A DNA stretch of 64,000 nt from Clostridiaceae bacterium (GTDB lineage Bacteria > Bacillota > Clostridia > Oscillospirales > Acutalibacteraceae). The notes under the pieces are model-generated. The model saw nothing but the letters and a program-made list of their open reading frames with translations, was not told the origin of the DNA and did no database searches. Position numbers and translations under genes: made by a program. The first letter of the stretch is position 1, and every line of letters begins with the position of its first letter. The DNA lies in assembly GCA_016288315.1 (NCBI GenBank), contig JAEEYU010000055.1, positions 1 through 64,000 on the forward strand. The letters run 5' to 3'. Below, in pieces: positions 10,140-19,443 of the stretch.

Positions 10140-10178
10140 AAAACAATTATTTAAATTATATGAAAGGGGAGAACGGAA

Positions 10179-13148
10179 GTGAAAAACACGTTTAAAAAGC
10201 TTCTTGCAGTGCTGCTCTCACTGCTTGTTTGTTCTGCTGTTCTGCCCGCAGCATCTCTTGCCGCCCCGCCGCAGTTCAACATAGTAACAAAAGTTGCTGA
10301 CGGAGTGAGTGAATACGGCTATGAGATGTTCCATTATGAAGACTCCTTCGGCAATACCGTTGAATCACCGTTGAATACCGGAATCAGGCGTGACATAACC
10401 GCAGGCAGGGCAAGAAAAGCCGGCTCAATACCGACCTCATACAATTCCTTTGCCCAGAGTAACATCACACCTGTCAGAAGTCAGGGCAATATGGGCAACT
10501 GCTGGGCCTTCACTTCCGCAGGCGTTCTTGAATCCTATGCCGTAACCCACATGGGCGCTCCTCTTGATTCAACAGACTATTCCGAGGCGCATCTTACCTG
10601 GTATGCAAACAGTGTAAGTCAGGATTCAGACGATCCGATGTGCGGCGACGGAATTGGCAGCTCCGACCCGTTTAACAGCGGCGGAAGTGTTGAAAGAGCG
10701 GCTCTCGCACTTGCAAAGGGCTCGGGCGTTGCGCTTGAGAGCGATTACCCCTTTAACGGCACAGACTCTTCACAGATGGGTAATTATAACGACGCAACCG
10801 CAAGGTATGAGCACAATATCGGTCTGCTTGACAGGGCGGTTATGCTCACAGGCGAAACCGAGATCAAACAGGCGATTATTGAATACGGCGCCCTGGGCGG
10901 CTCTTACACTCACGACGATCAGTATCTCAACCACGACGGCGTTGCCTACGTTGACAACCAGGGCAACATAGTCAGATATGTCTGCACTGTTGCCGCCTAT
11001 TACTGCGACACCGTCAAATCAACAAACCACGCTGTTATGATTGTCGGGTGGGATGACAACTACAGCAAAGAAAACTTCAGGTCAGACTGCAGACCGACCT
11101 CCGACGGCGCCTGGCTTTGCAAAAACAGCTGGAGTCAATACTGGGGGCATGACGGTTATTTCTGGATTTCCTATGAAGATAAAAACATAGGTGAATTCTA
11201 CAACCTGACAATGACGACGGATTATGATTATGTTTCAACCTATTCCGGCGCCTGCAGTTTCTCGTTTTTCCCGCTTCAGACAACAAGAAAATCAAAGGTC
11301 GCAAGTGTTTTTGTTTCGCAGGGCGACAAAACTCTTGAAGCCGCGGGATTCTGGATTTGCAACGACAATGTTCCCTATACCGTAAATGTTTACAAGGGTA
11401 TAAGCGCCTCAGCAACAAAACCCGACAGCGGAACGCTTGCGGCAACCGTCAGCGGCACGTTCAGGCAGGGCTACAACACCGTGAAGCTTCCGTCATCCGT
11501 TTTGCTCGCCGACGGCGAAAAATACAGTATTGTTGCCGAACTCACTCCCGTAAACGGCAAGCTGGATGTTCCGATTGAAGGCAGCTTCGGCGTTGCCCAG
11601 AGCGGAAAAAGCTATGTTGTTCTCGGTCAGTATTCAGCAACAACCTGGTATGACTGCGCCTCAAACAACTACGGCAACACCTTTGTTTACGCCTACACAA
11701 ACGATATTCCGCAGGCAGTTACCGCACAGAGCATTTCAATCAATGAGAGCTCTCAATCAATTTATGCCGGTCAGAATCTTCAACTGACGGCAACTGTTCT
11801 TCCCGCGGAGACAGGCAACCCCGCTGTTTCGTGGTCGTCATCAGACGGCACGGTTGCAAGCGTGGATGCCTCGGGTATGGTAACCGCAATGAGTGCCGGA
11901 ACCGCTGTAATAACTGCGTCAACAACTGACGGCTCAGGCCTCTCCGACAGCATAACAATTACCGTTCTCGACAACCATTTTACAATCAGTTATATGGTTG
12001 ACGGCTCGCTTTATGATATTCAGACATATCAGACAGGTGACAACATAGTTCCGCCGTTGTCTCCTCAGAAAACGGGCTATACCTTCCTTTACTGGAGCCC
12101 GTCATATCCCGAGACAATGCCGCCTCAGAATCTGACCGTTTCTGCCGTTTGGCAGATAAAACAGTTTACCGTAAGAACCGTTGTTGATTCGGTTGTCACA
12201 TCCTCTGCCGTTTATGATTACAACACGGTTGTTCAGGAGCCCGCACAGCCCGAAAAAACGGGCTATATATTCAACGGGTGGCAGGATTCATCCGGCAATA
12301 CCGTTGAGTTTCCTTACACGGTGACTCAGAACGCCGATTTTATTGCCGCTTTTTCTCCGAAAACGGATACCGCATACAGCGTTGAAGTTTACAGAATGGA
12401 TTTTGAAGGCAATTACCCCGAAACACCCGAAAGTGTTGAAGTCCGTTACGCAACAACAGATGAGAGAGTGTCGGTGAACTACATTGTTACCGAGGGCTTT
12501 ACCGTTGACAGAATCAGCACGCTCTCAGGCATTGTCAGCGGCGACGGCTCGCTTGTTCTCAAGGTTTATTTAAACCGCAGAACCTACACTGTGACGGCCG
12601 CTGCAAATGATGGCACACAGAGCTATACTTACTATTTCGGGCAGAGGGTTGAGCCGGTTTCTTCATCCGCTCCCGACGGTTACATCTTTGCCGGCTGGCA
12701 GCCGGTGTTGCCCGCAACAATGCCCTCGCACAACGTTACCGTAACGCCGGTTTATGTAAGACATATAAGCAGACCTTCAATCAGTATAATCAATACAAAT
12801 GAGCACGTTCTCAAAGCAGGAGAGAGCATTACTTTATATGCATCGGTAACGGGTGCGGATTCGTCCGCAGTTGTGTGGAGTGTCAGCGGCAGCTCGTTTA
12901 CCGTCGCTCCGTCCTCTGACGGTGCTTACTGCGTTGTAACCGCGCTCAAAGACGGCAGGGCAACCGTTACGGCAAAGCTTGTTTCATCGGCAGGCGAGGT
13001 GCTTTGTTCCGGCAGTGAAGCTCTGAAGTGCGAAACGGGCGTTCAGCTTATTTTTGCACGGCTTCTTTCGAAAAACGCAGGTAATAAATACAGAACATTT
13101 ATCTCACTGTTCGAACTGATAAAAATACTGTTATTCAATATTTTTTAA
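10179..13148 (+). CDS. Secreted papain-like (C1) cysteine protease with BIG2 Ig-like domain and InlB B-repeat-like domains
   Basis: Signal peptide; ITPVRSQGNMGNCWAFTSAGVLES (Cys), NHAVMIVGWDD (His), KNSWSQYWGHDGYFWISY (Asn); LQLTATVLPAETGNPAVSWSSSDGTVASVD; three Flg_new-like repeats. Confidence 0.9.
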   Translation: MKNTFKKLLAVLLSLLVCSAVLPAASLAAPPQFNIVTKVADGVSEYGYEMFHYEDSFGNTVESPLNTGIRRDITAGRARKAGSIPTSYNSFAQSNITPVRSQGNMGNCWAFTSAGVLESYAVTHMGAPLDSTDYSEAHLTWYANSVSQDSDDPMCGDGIGSSDPFNSGGSVERAALALAKGSGVALESDYPFNGTDSSQMGNYNDATARYEHNIGLLDRAVMLTGETEIKQAIIEYGALGGSYTHDDQYLNHDGVAYVDNQGNIVRYVCTVAAYYCDTVKSTNHAVMIVGWDDNYSKENFRSDCRPTSDGAWLCKNSWSQYWGHDGYFWISYEDKNIGEFYNLTMTTDYDYVSTYSGACSFSFFPLQTTRKSKVASVFVSQGDKTLEAAGFWICNDNVPYTVNVYKGISASATKPDSGTLAATVSGTFRQGYNTVKLPSSVLLADGEKYSIVAELTPVNGKLDVPIEGSFGVAQSGKSYVVLGQYSATTWYDCASNNYGNTFVYAYTNDIPQAVTAQSISINESSQSIYAGQNLQLTATVLPAETGNPAVSWSSSDGTVASVDASGMVTAMSAGTAVITASTTDGSGLSDSITITVLDNHFTISYMVDGSLYDIQTYQTGDNIVPPLSPQKTGYTFLYWSPSYPETMPPQNLTVSAVWQIKQFTVRTVVDSVVTSSAVYDYNTVVQEPAQPEKTGYIFNGWQDSSGNTVEFPYTVTQNADFIAAFSPKTDTAYSVEVYRMDFEGNYPETPESVEVRYATTDERVSVNYIVTEGFTVDRISTLSGIVSGDGSLVLKVYLNRRTYTVTAAANDGTQSYTYYFGQRVEPVSSSAPDGYIFAGWQPVLPATMPSHNVTVTPVYVRHISRPSISIINTNEHVLKAGESITLYASVTGADSSAVVWSVSGSSFTVAPSSDGAYCVVTALKDGRATVTAKLVSSAGEVLCSGSEALKCETGVQLIFARLLSKNAGNKYRTFISLFELIKILLFNIF

Positions 13149-13161
13149 ATTAAACAGCTTT

Positions 13162-13194
13162 TCCCCTGTCTGTCGGCAGGGGATTTTTCTTTTT
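13162..13194 (+). terminator. Rho-independent terminator after protease gene
   Basis: TCCCCTG...CAGGGGA followed by TTTTTCTTTTT. Confidence 0.8.
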
Positions 13195-13281
13195 GAATTA
13201 GTCAAAAAACACAGTTTTTAAAAAGAATTATGCGCTTTATGATACAATATGCGGTTATTGCTTTTTCAGACGTTTTTTTAC

Positions 13282-13310
13282 TTGAAATTGCGTCAATCTT
13301 TTAGTAAAAT
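13282..13310 (+). promoter_or_regulatory. Sigma-A-type promoter for the aldolase gene
   Basis: TTGAAA - 17 nt - TAAAAT. Confidence 0.6.
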
Positions 13311-13350
13311 ACCGAGACGAAAGATAATAATTATTATACAGGTGAGTGAA

Positions 13351-14166
13351 ATGAAAAATATTTTTGATGCGCACTTTTTAAAAGAAATGCAGAGCGCTAC
13401 CGCAAATATGTATCGACTCGGCTGGGATGAACGCAACGGCGGAAACATCTCATACCTTCTCAAAGAGGAAGAGGTTGCCGATTATCTTTACCTCGAACAC
13501 GTCATACGCACAATACCCACCGGCTTTGAAGCACCCGAGCTCGCCGGCAGAATCTTTATTGTCACCGGCACGGGCAAATATTTCAAAAACGTCAAAACAG
13601 ACCCCGAAACAAACCTCGGCATTATCCGTATCGGCAAAGACGGCTCAACGGCGGAACTGCTCTGGGGCTGGGAGGACGGCGGCAAATTCACAAGCGAGCT
13701 GCCCGCCCATCTTATGAGCCACATCGCCCGCCTTTCTGTCAATCCGGAAAACCGTATAATTATGCATTGTCACCCCGATTACACCCTTGCCATGACTCAG
13801 GTTCACGACATTGATGAAAAGAGCTTCACACGCACCCTCTGGGGGCAGATGACGGAGAGTATTGTGGTTTTCCCCGACGGCGTGGGCGTTTTGCCCTGGA
13901 TGGTCTGCGGCAATAACGAAATCGGCAGGGCAACCGCCGAGAAAATGAAAGATTACCGTATTGTCGTGTGGACTCTTCACGGAATATACGGCGCAGGCAA
14001 AACAATGGATGAAACCTTTGGTCTGATTGAAACGGTCGAAAAGGCGGCAAAACAGTTTATTCTGACATCCCGTTTTGAGAAAAAGAACATTATTACCGAT
14101 GAGAATCTTGTTTCACTTGCCGAAGCGTTCAATATAGACTTCAAAAGGGAATTTCTTGATTTATAA
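13351..14166 (+). CDS. rhaD: Class II aldolase, rhamnulose-1-phosphate aldolase-like
   Basis: GWDERNGGNISYLL, HLMSHIARL...IMHCHPDYTLAMTQ, VWTLHGIYGAGKTMDETFGLIE; start moved from the track's 13249 because promoter elements lie in the extension and AGGTGAG precedes this ATG. Confidence 0.85.
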   Translation: MKNIFDAHFLKEMQSATANMYRLGWDERNGGNISYLLKEEEVADYLYLEHVIRTIPTGFEAPELAGRIFIVTGTGKYFKNVKTDPETNLGIIRIGKDGSTAELLWGWEDGGKFTSELPAHLMSHIARLSVNPENRIIMHCHPDYTLAMTQVHDIDEKSFTRTLWGQMTESIVVFPDGVGVLPWMVCGNNEIGRATAEKMKDYRIVVWTLHGIYGAGKTMDETFGLIETVEKAAKQFILTSRFEKKNIITDENLVSLAEAFNIDFKREFLDL

Positions 14167-14177
14167 TAACAGTCGGG

Positions 14178-14213
14178 CACCGGTTTATTGATAAGAATAA
14201 ATCGGTGTTTTTT
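14178..14213 (+). terminator. Rho-independent terminator after rhaD-like gene
   Basis: CACCGgTTTATT...AATAAATCGGTG followed by TTTTTT. Confidence 0.75.
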
Positions 14214-14288
14214 GTTGAAAATACAGCACTTATATGATAAAATAAAAATGTTATGTAAATAATTAATCTTTCTGAGAGGAATAAATAA

Positions 14289-15251
14289 ATGACAAAAAAA
14301 CTTAAAGTTGCCGCAGGAGCGGCAGGCGCAGGCGCAGCGGCGTTTTTTGCAACGGGCGAGGTCTTTTTCAATCTGTTTCTGACAAAACAGGGCACTGAGC
14401 TTGCGCGCAGATTCAACACAAAATCAGCCGACGGCGATGAACAGAACGAAATATTTGCCACCAATCCCGCTGTCAAAGAGGGCGATGAGTGGTATGAGAA
14501 CTCCGAAAAAACACGCATTGAGGTTTTCACCCGCGAAGGCGCAAAACGCCACGCTTATTTAATCAAAGCTGAAAAGCCCTCGCACAAATATGTCATAACC
14601 TGCCACGGCTACACGTCAAAGCCCTCCGAAATGGGCTTTTTCGGCATAGAGTTTTACAAGCGCGGCTATAATGTCGTTTTCCCGTGCCTTGACGGTCACG
14701 CCGACAGCGAAACAAGGTTTATCTCAATGGGCTGGAAAGACCGCCTCACTGTAGTCGCACTTGCTTATTACATTGCAGAGCAGGACCCGGAGGCGCAGAT
14801 TGTTCTTCACGGCAACTCAATGGGCGGCGCAACGGTTATGATGGCTACAGGTGAAAAGATGCCTGAAAACGTCAGATGCTGCATTGAGGACTGCGGCTAC
14901 ACAAGCGTCTGGGATGAATACCGCGTTCAGCTCAAGGATATGTTCAGCATAGACAAGCTGCCTGTTCTCAAAGCGGCAAACACCGTTTCAAAGCTTCACG
15001 CAAAATTTGATTTCAAAGAGGCGTCAGCTATTAATCAGGTCAGAAAATCCGTTACGCCCACACTCTTTATTCACGGCGAGAGAGATACCTTTGTTCCGTT
15101 CTGGATGCTCGAAACAAACTATTCCGCAGCCGCCTGTGAAAAAGACAAAATCGCAATTCCCGACTCCGTCCACGCGGTAGCCGCCCTTGTTCATCCCGAA
15201 CTTTACTGGGGCAAAATCGACGAATTCACCGCAAAATACATAACCGGATAA
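14289..15251 (+). CDS. Alpha/beta hydrolase with N-terminal hydrophobic segment
   Basis: LHGNSMGGATVMMATGE nucleophile elbow; FIHGERDTFVPF; DSVHAVAAL. Confidence 0.85.
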   Translation: MTKKLKVAAGAAGAGAAAFFATGEVFFNLFLTKQGTELARRFNTKSADGDEQNEIFATNPAVKEGDEWYENSEKTRIEVFTREGAKRHAYLIKAEKPSHKYVITCHGYTSKPSEMGFFGIEFYKRGYNVVFPCLDGHADSETRFISMGWKDRLTVVALAYYIAEQDPEAQIVLHGNSMGGATVMMATGEKMPENVRCCIEDCGYTSVWDEYRVQLKDMFSIDKLPVLKAANTVSKLHAKFDFKEASAINQVRKSVTPTLFIHGERDTFVPFWMLETNYSAAACEKDKIAIPDSVHAVAALVHPELYWGKIDEFTAKYITG

Positions 15252-15258
15252 ATCACAA

Positions 15259-15282
15259 ATCCCGCTCTCACGGGCGGGTTTT
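15259..15282 (+). terminator. Short hairpin with T-tract
   Basis: CCCGC...GCGGG followed by TTTT. Confidence 0.5.
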
Positions 15283-15302
15283 GGTCTGATAAGGAGATAT
15301 TT

Positions 15303-16673
15303 ATGAATTATGATGTTGTGATTATCGGCGCGGGTCCCGGAGGAATCTTCACCGCCTATGAGCTTTCAAAATCCAACCCCTGCCTGAATATAGGAGTTTT
15401 TGAACTCGGTAATCCGCTTGAAAAAAGAAAATGCCCGATTGACGGCGTCAAGGTCAAGTCATGCATTAAATGCAAAACCTGCGCCATTATGAGCGGCTTC
15501 GGCGGCGCGGGCGCTTTTTCCGACGGCAAATACAATATTACAAACCAGTTCGGCGGCACTCTTTATGAGTATATCGGCAAAAACGAGGCAATCGAACTTA
15601 TGCGCTATGTCGATAATATCAATATGTCATACGGCGGTCAGGGCACAAAGCTCTATTCCACCGCCGACACAAAGATTAAAAAAGCGTGCCTCGAAAACGG
15701 GCTTCATCTGCTCGACGCACAGGTCCGCCACCTCGGCACCGACATCAATTATAAAGTTCTTGAAAACCTTTATGCCGATTTGAGCGACAGAGTTTCTTTC
15801 CATTTCAACACAGCCGTTTTATCCGTTAAAAAAATTGACGGCGGCTATGATGTCGAAACGGAGAAGGGCAGGTTCAGCTGTAAATACTGCGTTGTTTCCG
15901 TCGGCAGAAGCGGCAGCAAATGGATGGAAAAGGTCTGCGACTCTCTCGGCATACCCACCCTTTCAAACAGGGTTGACATCGGCGTGCGCGTAGAACTGCC
16001 CGCCGCAATTTTCTCACACCTGACAGATGAACTGTATGAGAGCAAGATTGTTTACAGAACAGAAAAATTTGAAGACCTTGTGCGCACGTTCTGTATGAAT
16101 CCGCACGGGATTGTCGTCAATGAAAACACCAACGGCATTGTTACGGTAAACGGCCACAGCTACGAGGATGAGTCAAAACACACCGAAAACACAAACTTTG
16201 CACTGCTCGTTTCAAAGCATTTCTCCGTTCCGTTCAAAGACAGCAACGGCTACGGCGAGAGCATAGCAAAGCTCTCCAATATGCTCGGCGGGGGAGTGAT
16301 AGTCCAGCGCTTCGGCGACCTTGTAAGAGGCAGACGCTCAACAGAGACACGCATTAAAGAAAGTTATGTAACACCCACGCTTTCGGCAACTCCCGGCGAC
16401 CTGAGTCTTGTTATTCCCAAAAGAATACTCGACGGCATAATCGAGATGATTTACGCCCTTGACAAAATTGCCCCCGGCACCGCAAATGACGACACCCTTC
16501 TTTACGGCGTTGAGGTCAAGTTCTACAACATGGAGGTCAAGCTTGACGGCAACCTGCAGACCAACTGCGACGGGCTCTATGTTATAGGCGACGGCTCAGG
16601 TGTCACTCATTCGCTCTCACACGCCTCCGCAAGCGGCGTTTATGTTGCAAGGCATATACTTTCAAGAGTTTAA
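15303..16673 (+). CDS. NAD(P)/FAD-dependent oxidoreductase
   Basis: VVIIGAGPGGIFTAYEL; GFGGAGAFSDGKYN; GLYVIGDGSGVTHSLSHASASGVYVA. Confidence 0.88.
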   Translation: MNYDVVIIGAGPGGIFTAYELSKSNPCLNIGVFELGNPLEKRKCPIDGVKVKSCIKCKTCAIMSGFGGAGAFSDGKYNITNQFGGTLYEYIGKNEAIELMRYVDNINMSYGGQGTKLYSTADTKIKKACLENGLHLLDAQVRHLGTDINYKVLENLYADLSDRVSFHFNTAVLSVKKIDGGYDVETEKGRFSCKYCVVSVGRSGSKWMEKVCDSLGIPTLSNRVDIGVRVELPAAIFSHLTDELYESKIVYRTEKFEDLVRTFCMNPHGIVVNENTNGIVTVNGHSYEDESKHTENTNFALLVSKHFSVPFKDSNGYGESIAKLSNMLGGGVIVQRFGDLVRGRRSTETRIKESYVTPTLSATPGDLSLVIPKRILDGIIEMIYALDKIAPGTANDDTLLYGVEVKFYNMEVKLDGNLQTNCDGLYVIGDGSGVTHSLSHASASGVYVARHILSRV

Positions 16674-16688
16674 AAAAAAGGAGCAAAT

Positions 16689-17741
16689 ATGGCCTGTCAG
16701 GAAGAAAATCTGCAAACAAAAATTCCGCTCAGATTCAAAGACGGAAAATTCAGGATTTTCGCAATCTCCGACCTTCACGGTGTCTGTGATTACGACACCC
16801 GCCTTGTCAGAGACCTTGAGGCGCTGCTCGACTGCGTCCGCCCCGATTTTCTGTTTGTTCTGGGCGACGTTGTCTGGGAGGATGCGCTCCGGAGCGAAGA
16901 GAAGCTTTATTCGTTTCTCAAGGACGTTTTTTCGGTTGTTGAAAAAAGGAACATTCCCTGGGCTCACGTTTTCGGCAACCACGACAACGATGTTGTCTGG
17001 GCGGATTTCAGCCAGCAGAGCGTTTACGAAAGGTTCCCGCTTAATCTTGCAAAACGGGGTCCTGAGGATATTCACGGAATCGGCAATTATGTGCTTCCCG
17101 TCAGAGCGGAAAAAAGCGATGATATAGTTTTCAACATCTGGGGGATTGACTCGCACGACAGCATGAGCGATTTTATGCGCGAGTTCAACCTCGGCGACCC
17201 CGAAAACAAGTGGGACAGACAGTGCGTTTACCCCTCCTGCCTTCACGACTGGGGCAGCGGCTATGACACGCTCAACATTGACCAGGTGCTCTGGTATTAC
17301 AACACATCGCTTGAGCTTGAAAAATACGCGGGGCACAAAATACCCGGCATTATGGGTATGCATATTCCTCTGCCCGAATATGTCATCGGCTATAAGAACA
17401 CGGCGGAGACTTATTATGAAGGCACGCGCCGCGAAGGCGTCGGCTGCCCCGTTCTCAATTCGGGAATGTTCAACGCCCTTGTTGACAGGGGAGATGTCAG
17501 AACGCTTGTTGCCGGTCACGACCACATAAATGACTATGAGGCAACCTACCTCGGAATCAAGATGACCTATGACGCGGGTCTCAATTATGACGGCTACTGC
17601 GCAGATGACCTCAGAGGCGGCAGGGTTTTTGAAATCAGCGAAAGCGACCCGTGGAATGTCAGAACATATATGGTGCGCTCAAAAGACTGCGTGAGCGATT
17701 ACCCAGGCACCTGCCTTCGCAAAAGCGGAAAAAGGGAATAA
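16689..17741 (+). CDS. Cytoplasmic metallophosphoesterase
   Basis: FAISDLHG...DFLFVLGDVVW...HVFGNHDND...LVAGHDHIND. Confidence 0.88.
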   Translation: MACQEENLQTKIPLRFKDGKFRIFAISDLHGVCDYDTRLVRDLEALLDCVRPDFLFVLGDVVWEDALRSEEKLYSFLKDVFSVVEKRNIPWAHVFGNHDNDVVWADFSQQSVYERFPLNLAKRGPEDIHGIGNYVLPVRAEKSDDIVFNIWGIDSHDSMSDFMREFNLGDPENKWDRQCVYPSCLHDWGSGYDTLNIDQVLWYYNTSLELEKYAGHKIPGIMGMHIPLPEYVIGYKNTAETYYEGTRREGVGCPVLNSGMFNALVDRGDVRTLVAGHDHINDYEATYLGIKMTYDAGLNYDGYCADDLRGGRVFEISESDPWNVRTYMVRSKDCVSDYPGTCLRKSGKRE

Positions 17742-17749
17742 AGAATAAC

Positions 17750-17774
17750 AGAACGCCTTCGGGCGTTCTTTTTA
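17750..17774. terminator. Terminator between convergent genes
   Basis: AGAACGCC TTCG GGCGTTCT followed by TTTTATT. Confidence 0.8.
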
Positions 17775-18608
17775 TTGCAATCCCGTTTCCTTTTGATATT
17801 TACGGAACTCGCTTTCAACCCACAGCTTTTCATCTACAGGCGCATTATAAAGAACGCTCGCCCAGTATGAAACGGGGTTTTTGATTTCTGAAGCATTGTC
17901 TGCAACAGTCTCTATTGCAAAACTCAGGTTTTCGCTGTTAAGCTGCGAATACCTTTCGGCAACTTCCGCCAGCGGAATATCGCGGCCGTTTATGCGCAGT
18001 GTTTTTCTGCCGCTGAACAGTGTTTCGGTAACCGCCATGCAGATGCAGTCGAGCAGCTCGCTGCCGTAGGAATCTGAAAGAACATCATAATCTATGCGGC
18101 TTTTCAGTTCATCCGTCATCATTTCTTTTTCTGACTGAAGACTTTGTTGTTCAGTAATTATTTGTTCAGTATTTATTTGTTTAATATTTAGTTGTTCGCT
18201 GTTTTCAGTGAAGGGAATTTCTTTGAACGTTTCTTCAGAAAACTGATTTTCAGTGTGCGTGCTGTTACGGTTCTGTTTTACAGACTCCTGTTTTTCGCTG
18301 ACGGCAGAGCTTTTATGAGGCGTGTCGTAAATAAACCATTCTCCGCCCGTATATCTGCCGTTGCGGTGCTGAATGCCCTCCCTTTTGATATAACCCGCCT
18401 TTTCAAGCTCCGTTACCGCAGAGTTGACGCTTGCGTAGCCGTCCGGGCAGAGCGTGCAGAGCCCTTTTACGCTGAAATGCCAGTCCTCCGGTCTTGACAC
18501 AATAAGAAGGTAAACTCCAAGCGCCTTTGCCGAAAGCTTTTTGCCCGTCAGAATACCGTTGGGAACAACCGTGAAACCCGTTTTGTCTTTGCTTTTAAAG
18601 TTTTTCAT
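17772..18608 (-). CDS. Plasmid/ICE-type replication initiator-like protein (N-terminal HTH, C-terminal DUF6017-like domain)
   Basis: N-term FTVVPNGILTGKKLSAKALGVYLLI...LEKAGYIKRE; C-term IDYDVLSDSYGSELLDCICMAVTETLFSGRKTLRINGRDIPLAEVAERY...SYWASVLYNAP. Confidence 0.75.
   Translation of the reverse strand: MKNFKSKDKTGFTVVPNGILTGKKLSAKALGVYLLIVSRPEDWHFSVKGLCTLCPDGYASVNSAVTELEKAGYIKREGIQHRNGRYTGGEWFIYDTPHKSSAVSEKQESVKQNRNSTHTENQFSEETFKEIPFTENSEQLNIKQINTEQIITEQQSLQSEKEMMTDELKSRIDYDVLSDSYGSELLDCICMAVTETLFSGRKTLRINGRDIPLAEVAERYSQLNSENLSFAIETVADNASEIKNPVSYWASVLYNAPVDEKLWVESEFRKYQKETGLQ
18146..18205. repeat. Four tandem imperfect 15-bp repeats within the initiator gene
   Basis: GTTGTTCAGTAATTA / TTTGTTCAGTATTTA / TTTGTTTAATATTTA / GTTGTTCGCTGTTTT; encode NIKQI-NTEQI-ITEQQ on the minus strand. 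Confidence 0.85.
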
Positions 18609-18749
18609 TTTTTACCTCCGTGAAAATGTCTTTCACTTATAGCCGTAAAACGGGTTTTTCCTGACCTTTTTGTGTCAAGCTTTTGCAATTACGCCGAAAA
18701 TTTAATAAAAAACCGTTATTTAAAGTGTAAACACGCTTTGATATATGAA

Positions 18750-18776
18750 AAAGCCCCTCCGAAAAAGAGGGGCTTT
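18750..18776 (-). terminator. Terminator for the minus-strand 22148-18788 operon
   Basis: AAAGCCCCTC...GAGGGGCTTT with T-run on the minus strand. Confidence 0.75.
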
Positions 18777-18787
18777 AATTCATAAAT

Positions 18788-19078
18788 TTACAGATTCTTT
18801 TTTATGGCGTTTTTTGCTGCCCTGCGGAGTAATGATCTGCCCGTTGAGCCGCCTAAAACAGAGAGGGCAAAATCGAGTATTCTCTCGTTTTCTTCCTGCT
18901 GTTCGCGTTCTTTCTGCTTTAATTCGAGCTTCTTTTCAAGCTCATCCTGCTCGGCGCGGACTCTCTGAGCTTCCCTGAGAATAGGTTCCCTCAGCGTTGC
19001 GCCGCAGAAAGGGCAGTTGTGGTTGCCGGTAATCTCCACCACGCTTTCGCAGTAATCGCAGATAACCGTCATATTCAA
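18788..19078 (-). CDS. Small zinc-ribbon protein with charged coiled coil
   Basis: VICDYCESVVEITGNHNCPFCGATL (paired CxxC); overlaps next gene by 4 bp. Confidence 0.6.
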   Translation of the reverse strand: MNMTVICDYCESVVEITGNHNCPFCGATLREPILREAQRVRAEQDELEKKLELKQKEREQQEENERILDFALSVLGGSTGRSLLRRAAKNAIKKNL

Positions 19079-19440
19079 CCCTCCGGGCAGTGGTTTGTTG
19101 CCACAATGTCAACGCCCGTGCCGAGAATGTTGCTGCAAAGAACATCGCCTATTCTGACAGGCGCTTTAATCTCAATGTTTCTGAGCGCCTGCGCGCACTC
19201 GATTATTTTGCCCTTGGGGAGAGCGTCCGCCGATTTGCAGGGGACTACGGGATGAATGCCGCCATCGACTTTTACCGTTGTTGTAAGACTTCTGACGGGG
19301 TTTGTGCATTCCGTTCTGGCGTAGGCGTCTCCGCGTTTGCAGGTGTTGCCCGTAACGCTGAGAACTTCGCCGCTGTCATTGAGTTCAACTGTAATGCCGC
19401 AGCCCATGGGGCAGGCAACGCAGATAATATTTTTGGTCAT
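19075..19440 (-). CDS. DUF1667-family protein
   Basis: IICVACPMGCGITVELNDSGEVLSVTGNTCKRGDAYARTECTNPVRSLTTTV. Confidence 0.88.
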   Translation of the reverse strand: MTKNIICVACPMGCGITVELNDSGEVLSVTGNTCKRGDAYARTECTNPVRSLTTTVKVDGGIHPVVPCKSADALPKGKIIECAQALRNIEIKAPVRIGDVLCSNILGTGVDIVATNHCPEG

Positions 19441-19443
19441 GGC

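Noticed and set aside
16662-17525. 287-aa antisense ORF
   Set aside because: Fully antisense to a clear metallophosphoesterase; no recognizable domain; shadow ORF from codon bias.
18146-18205. CRISPR array interpretation of the 15-bp repeats
   Set aside because: Units are contiguous with no spacers and lie in frame in a coding sequence.
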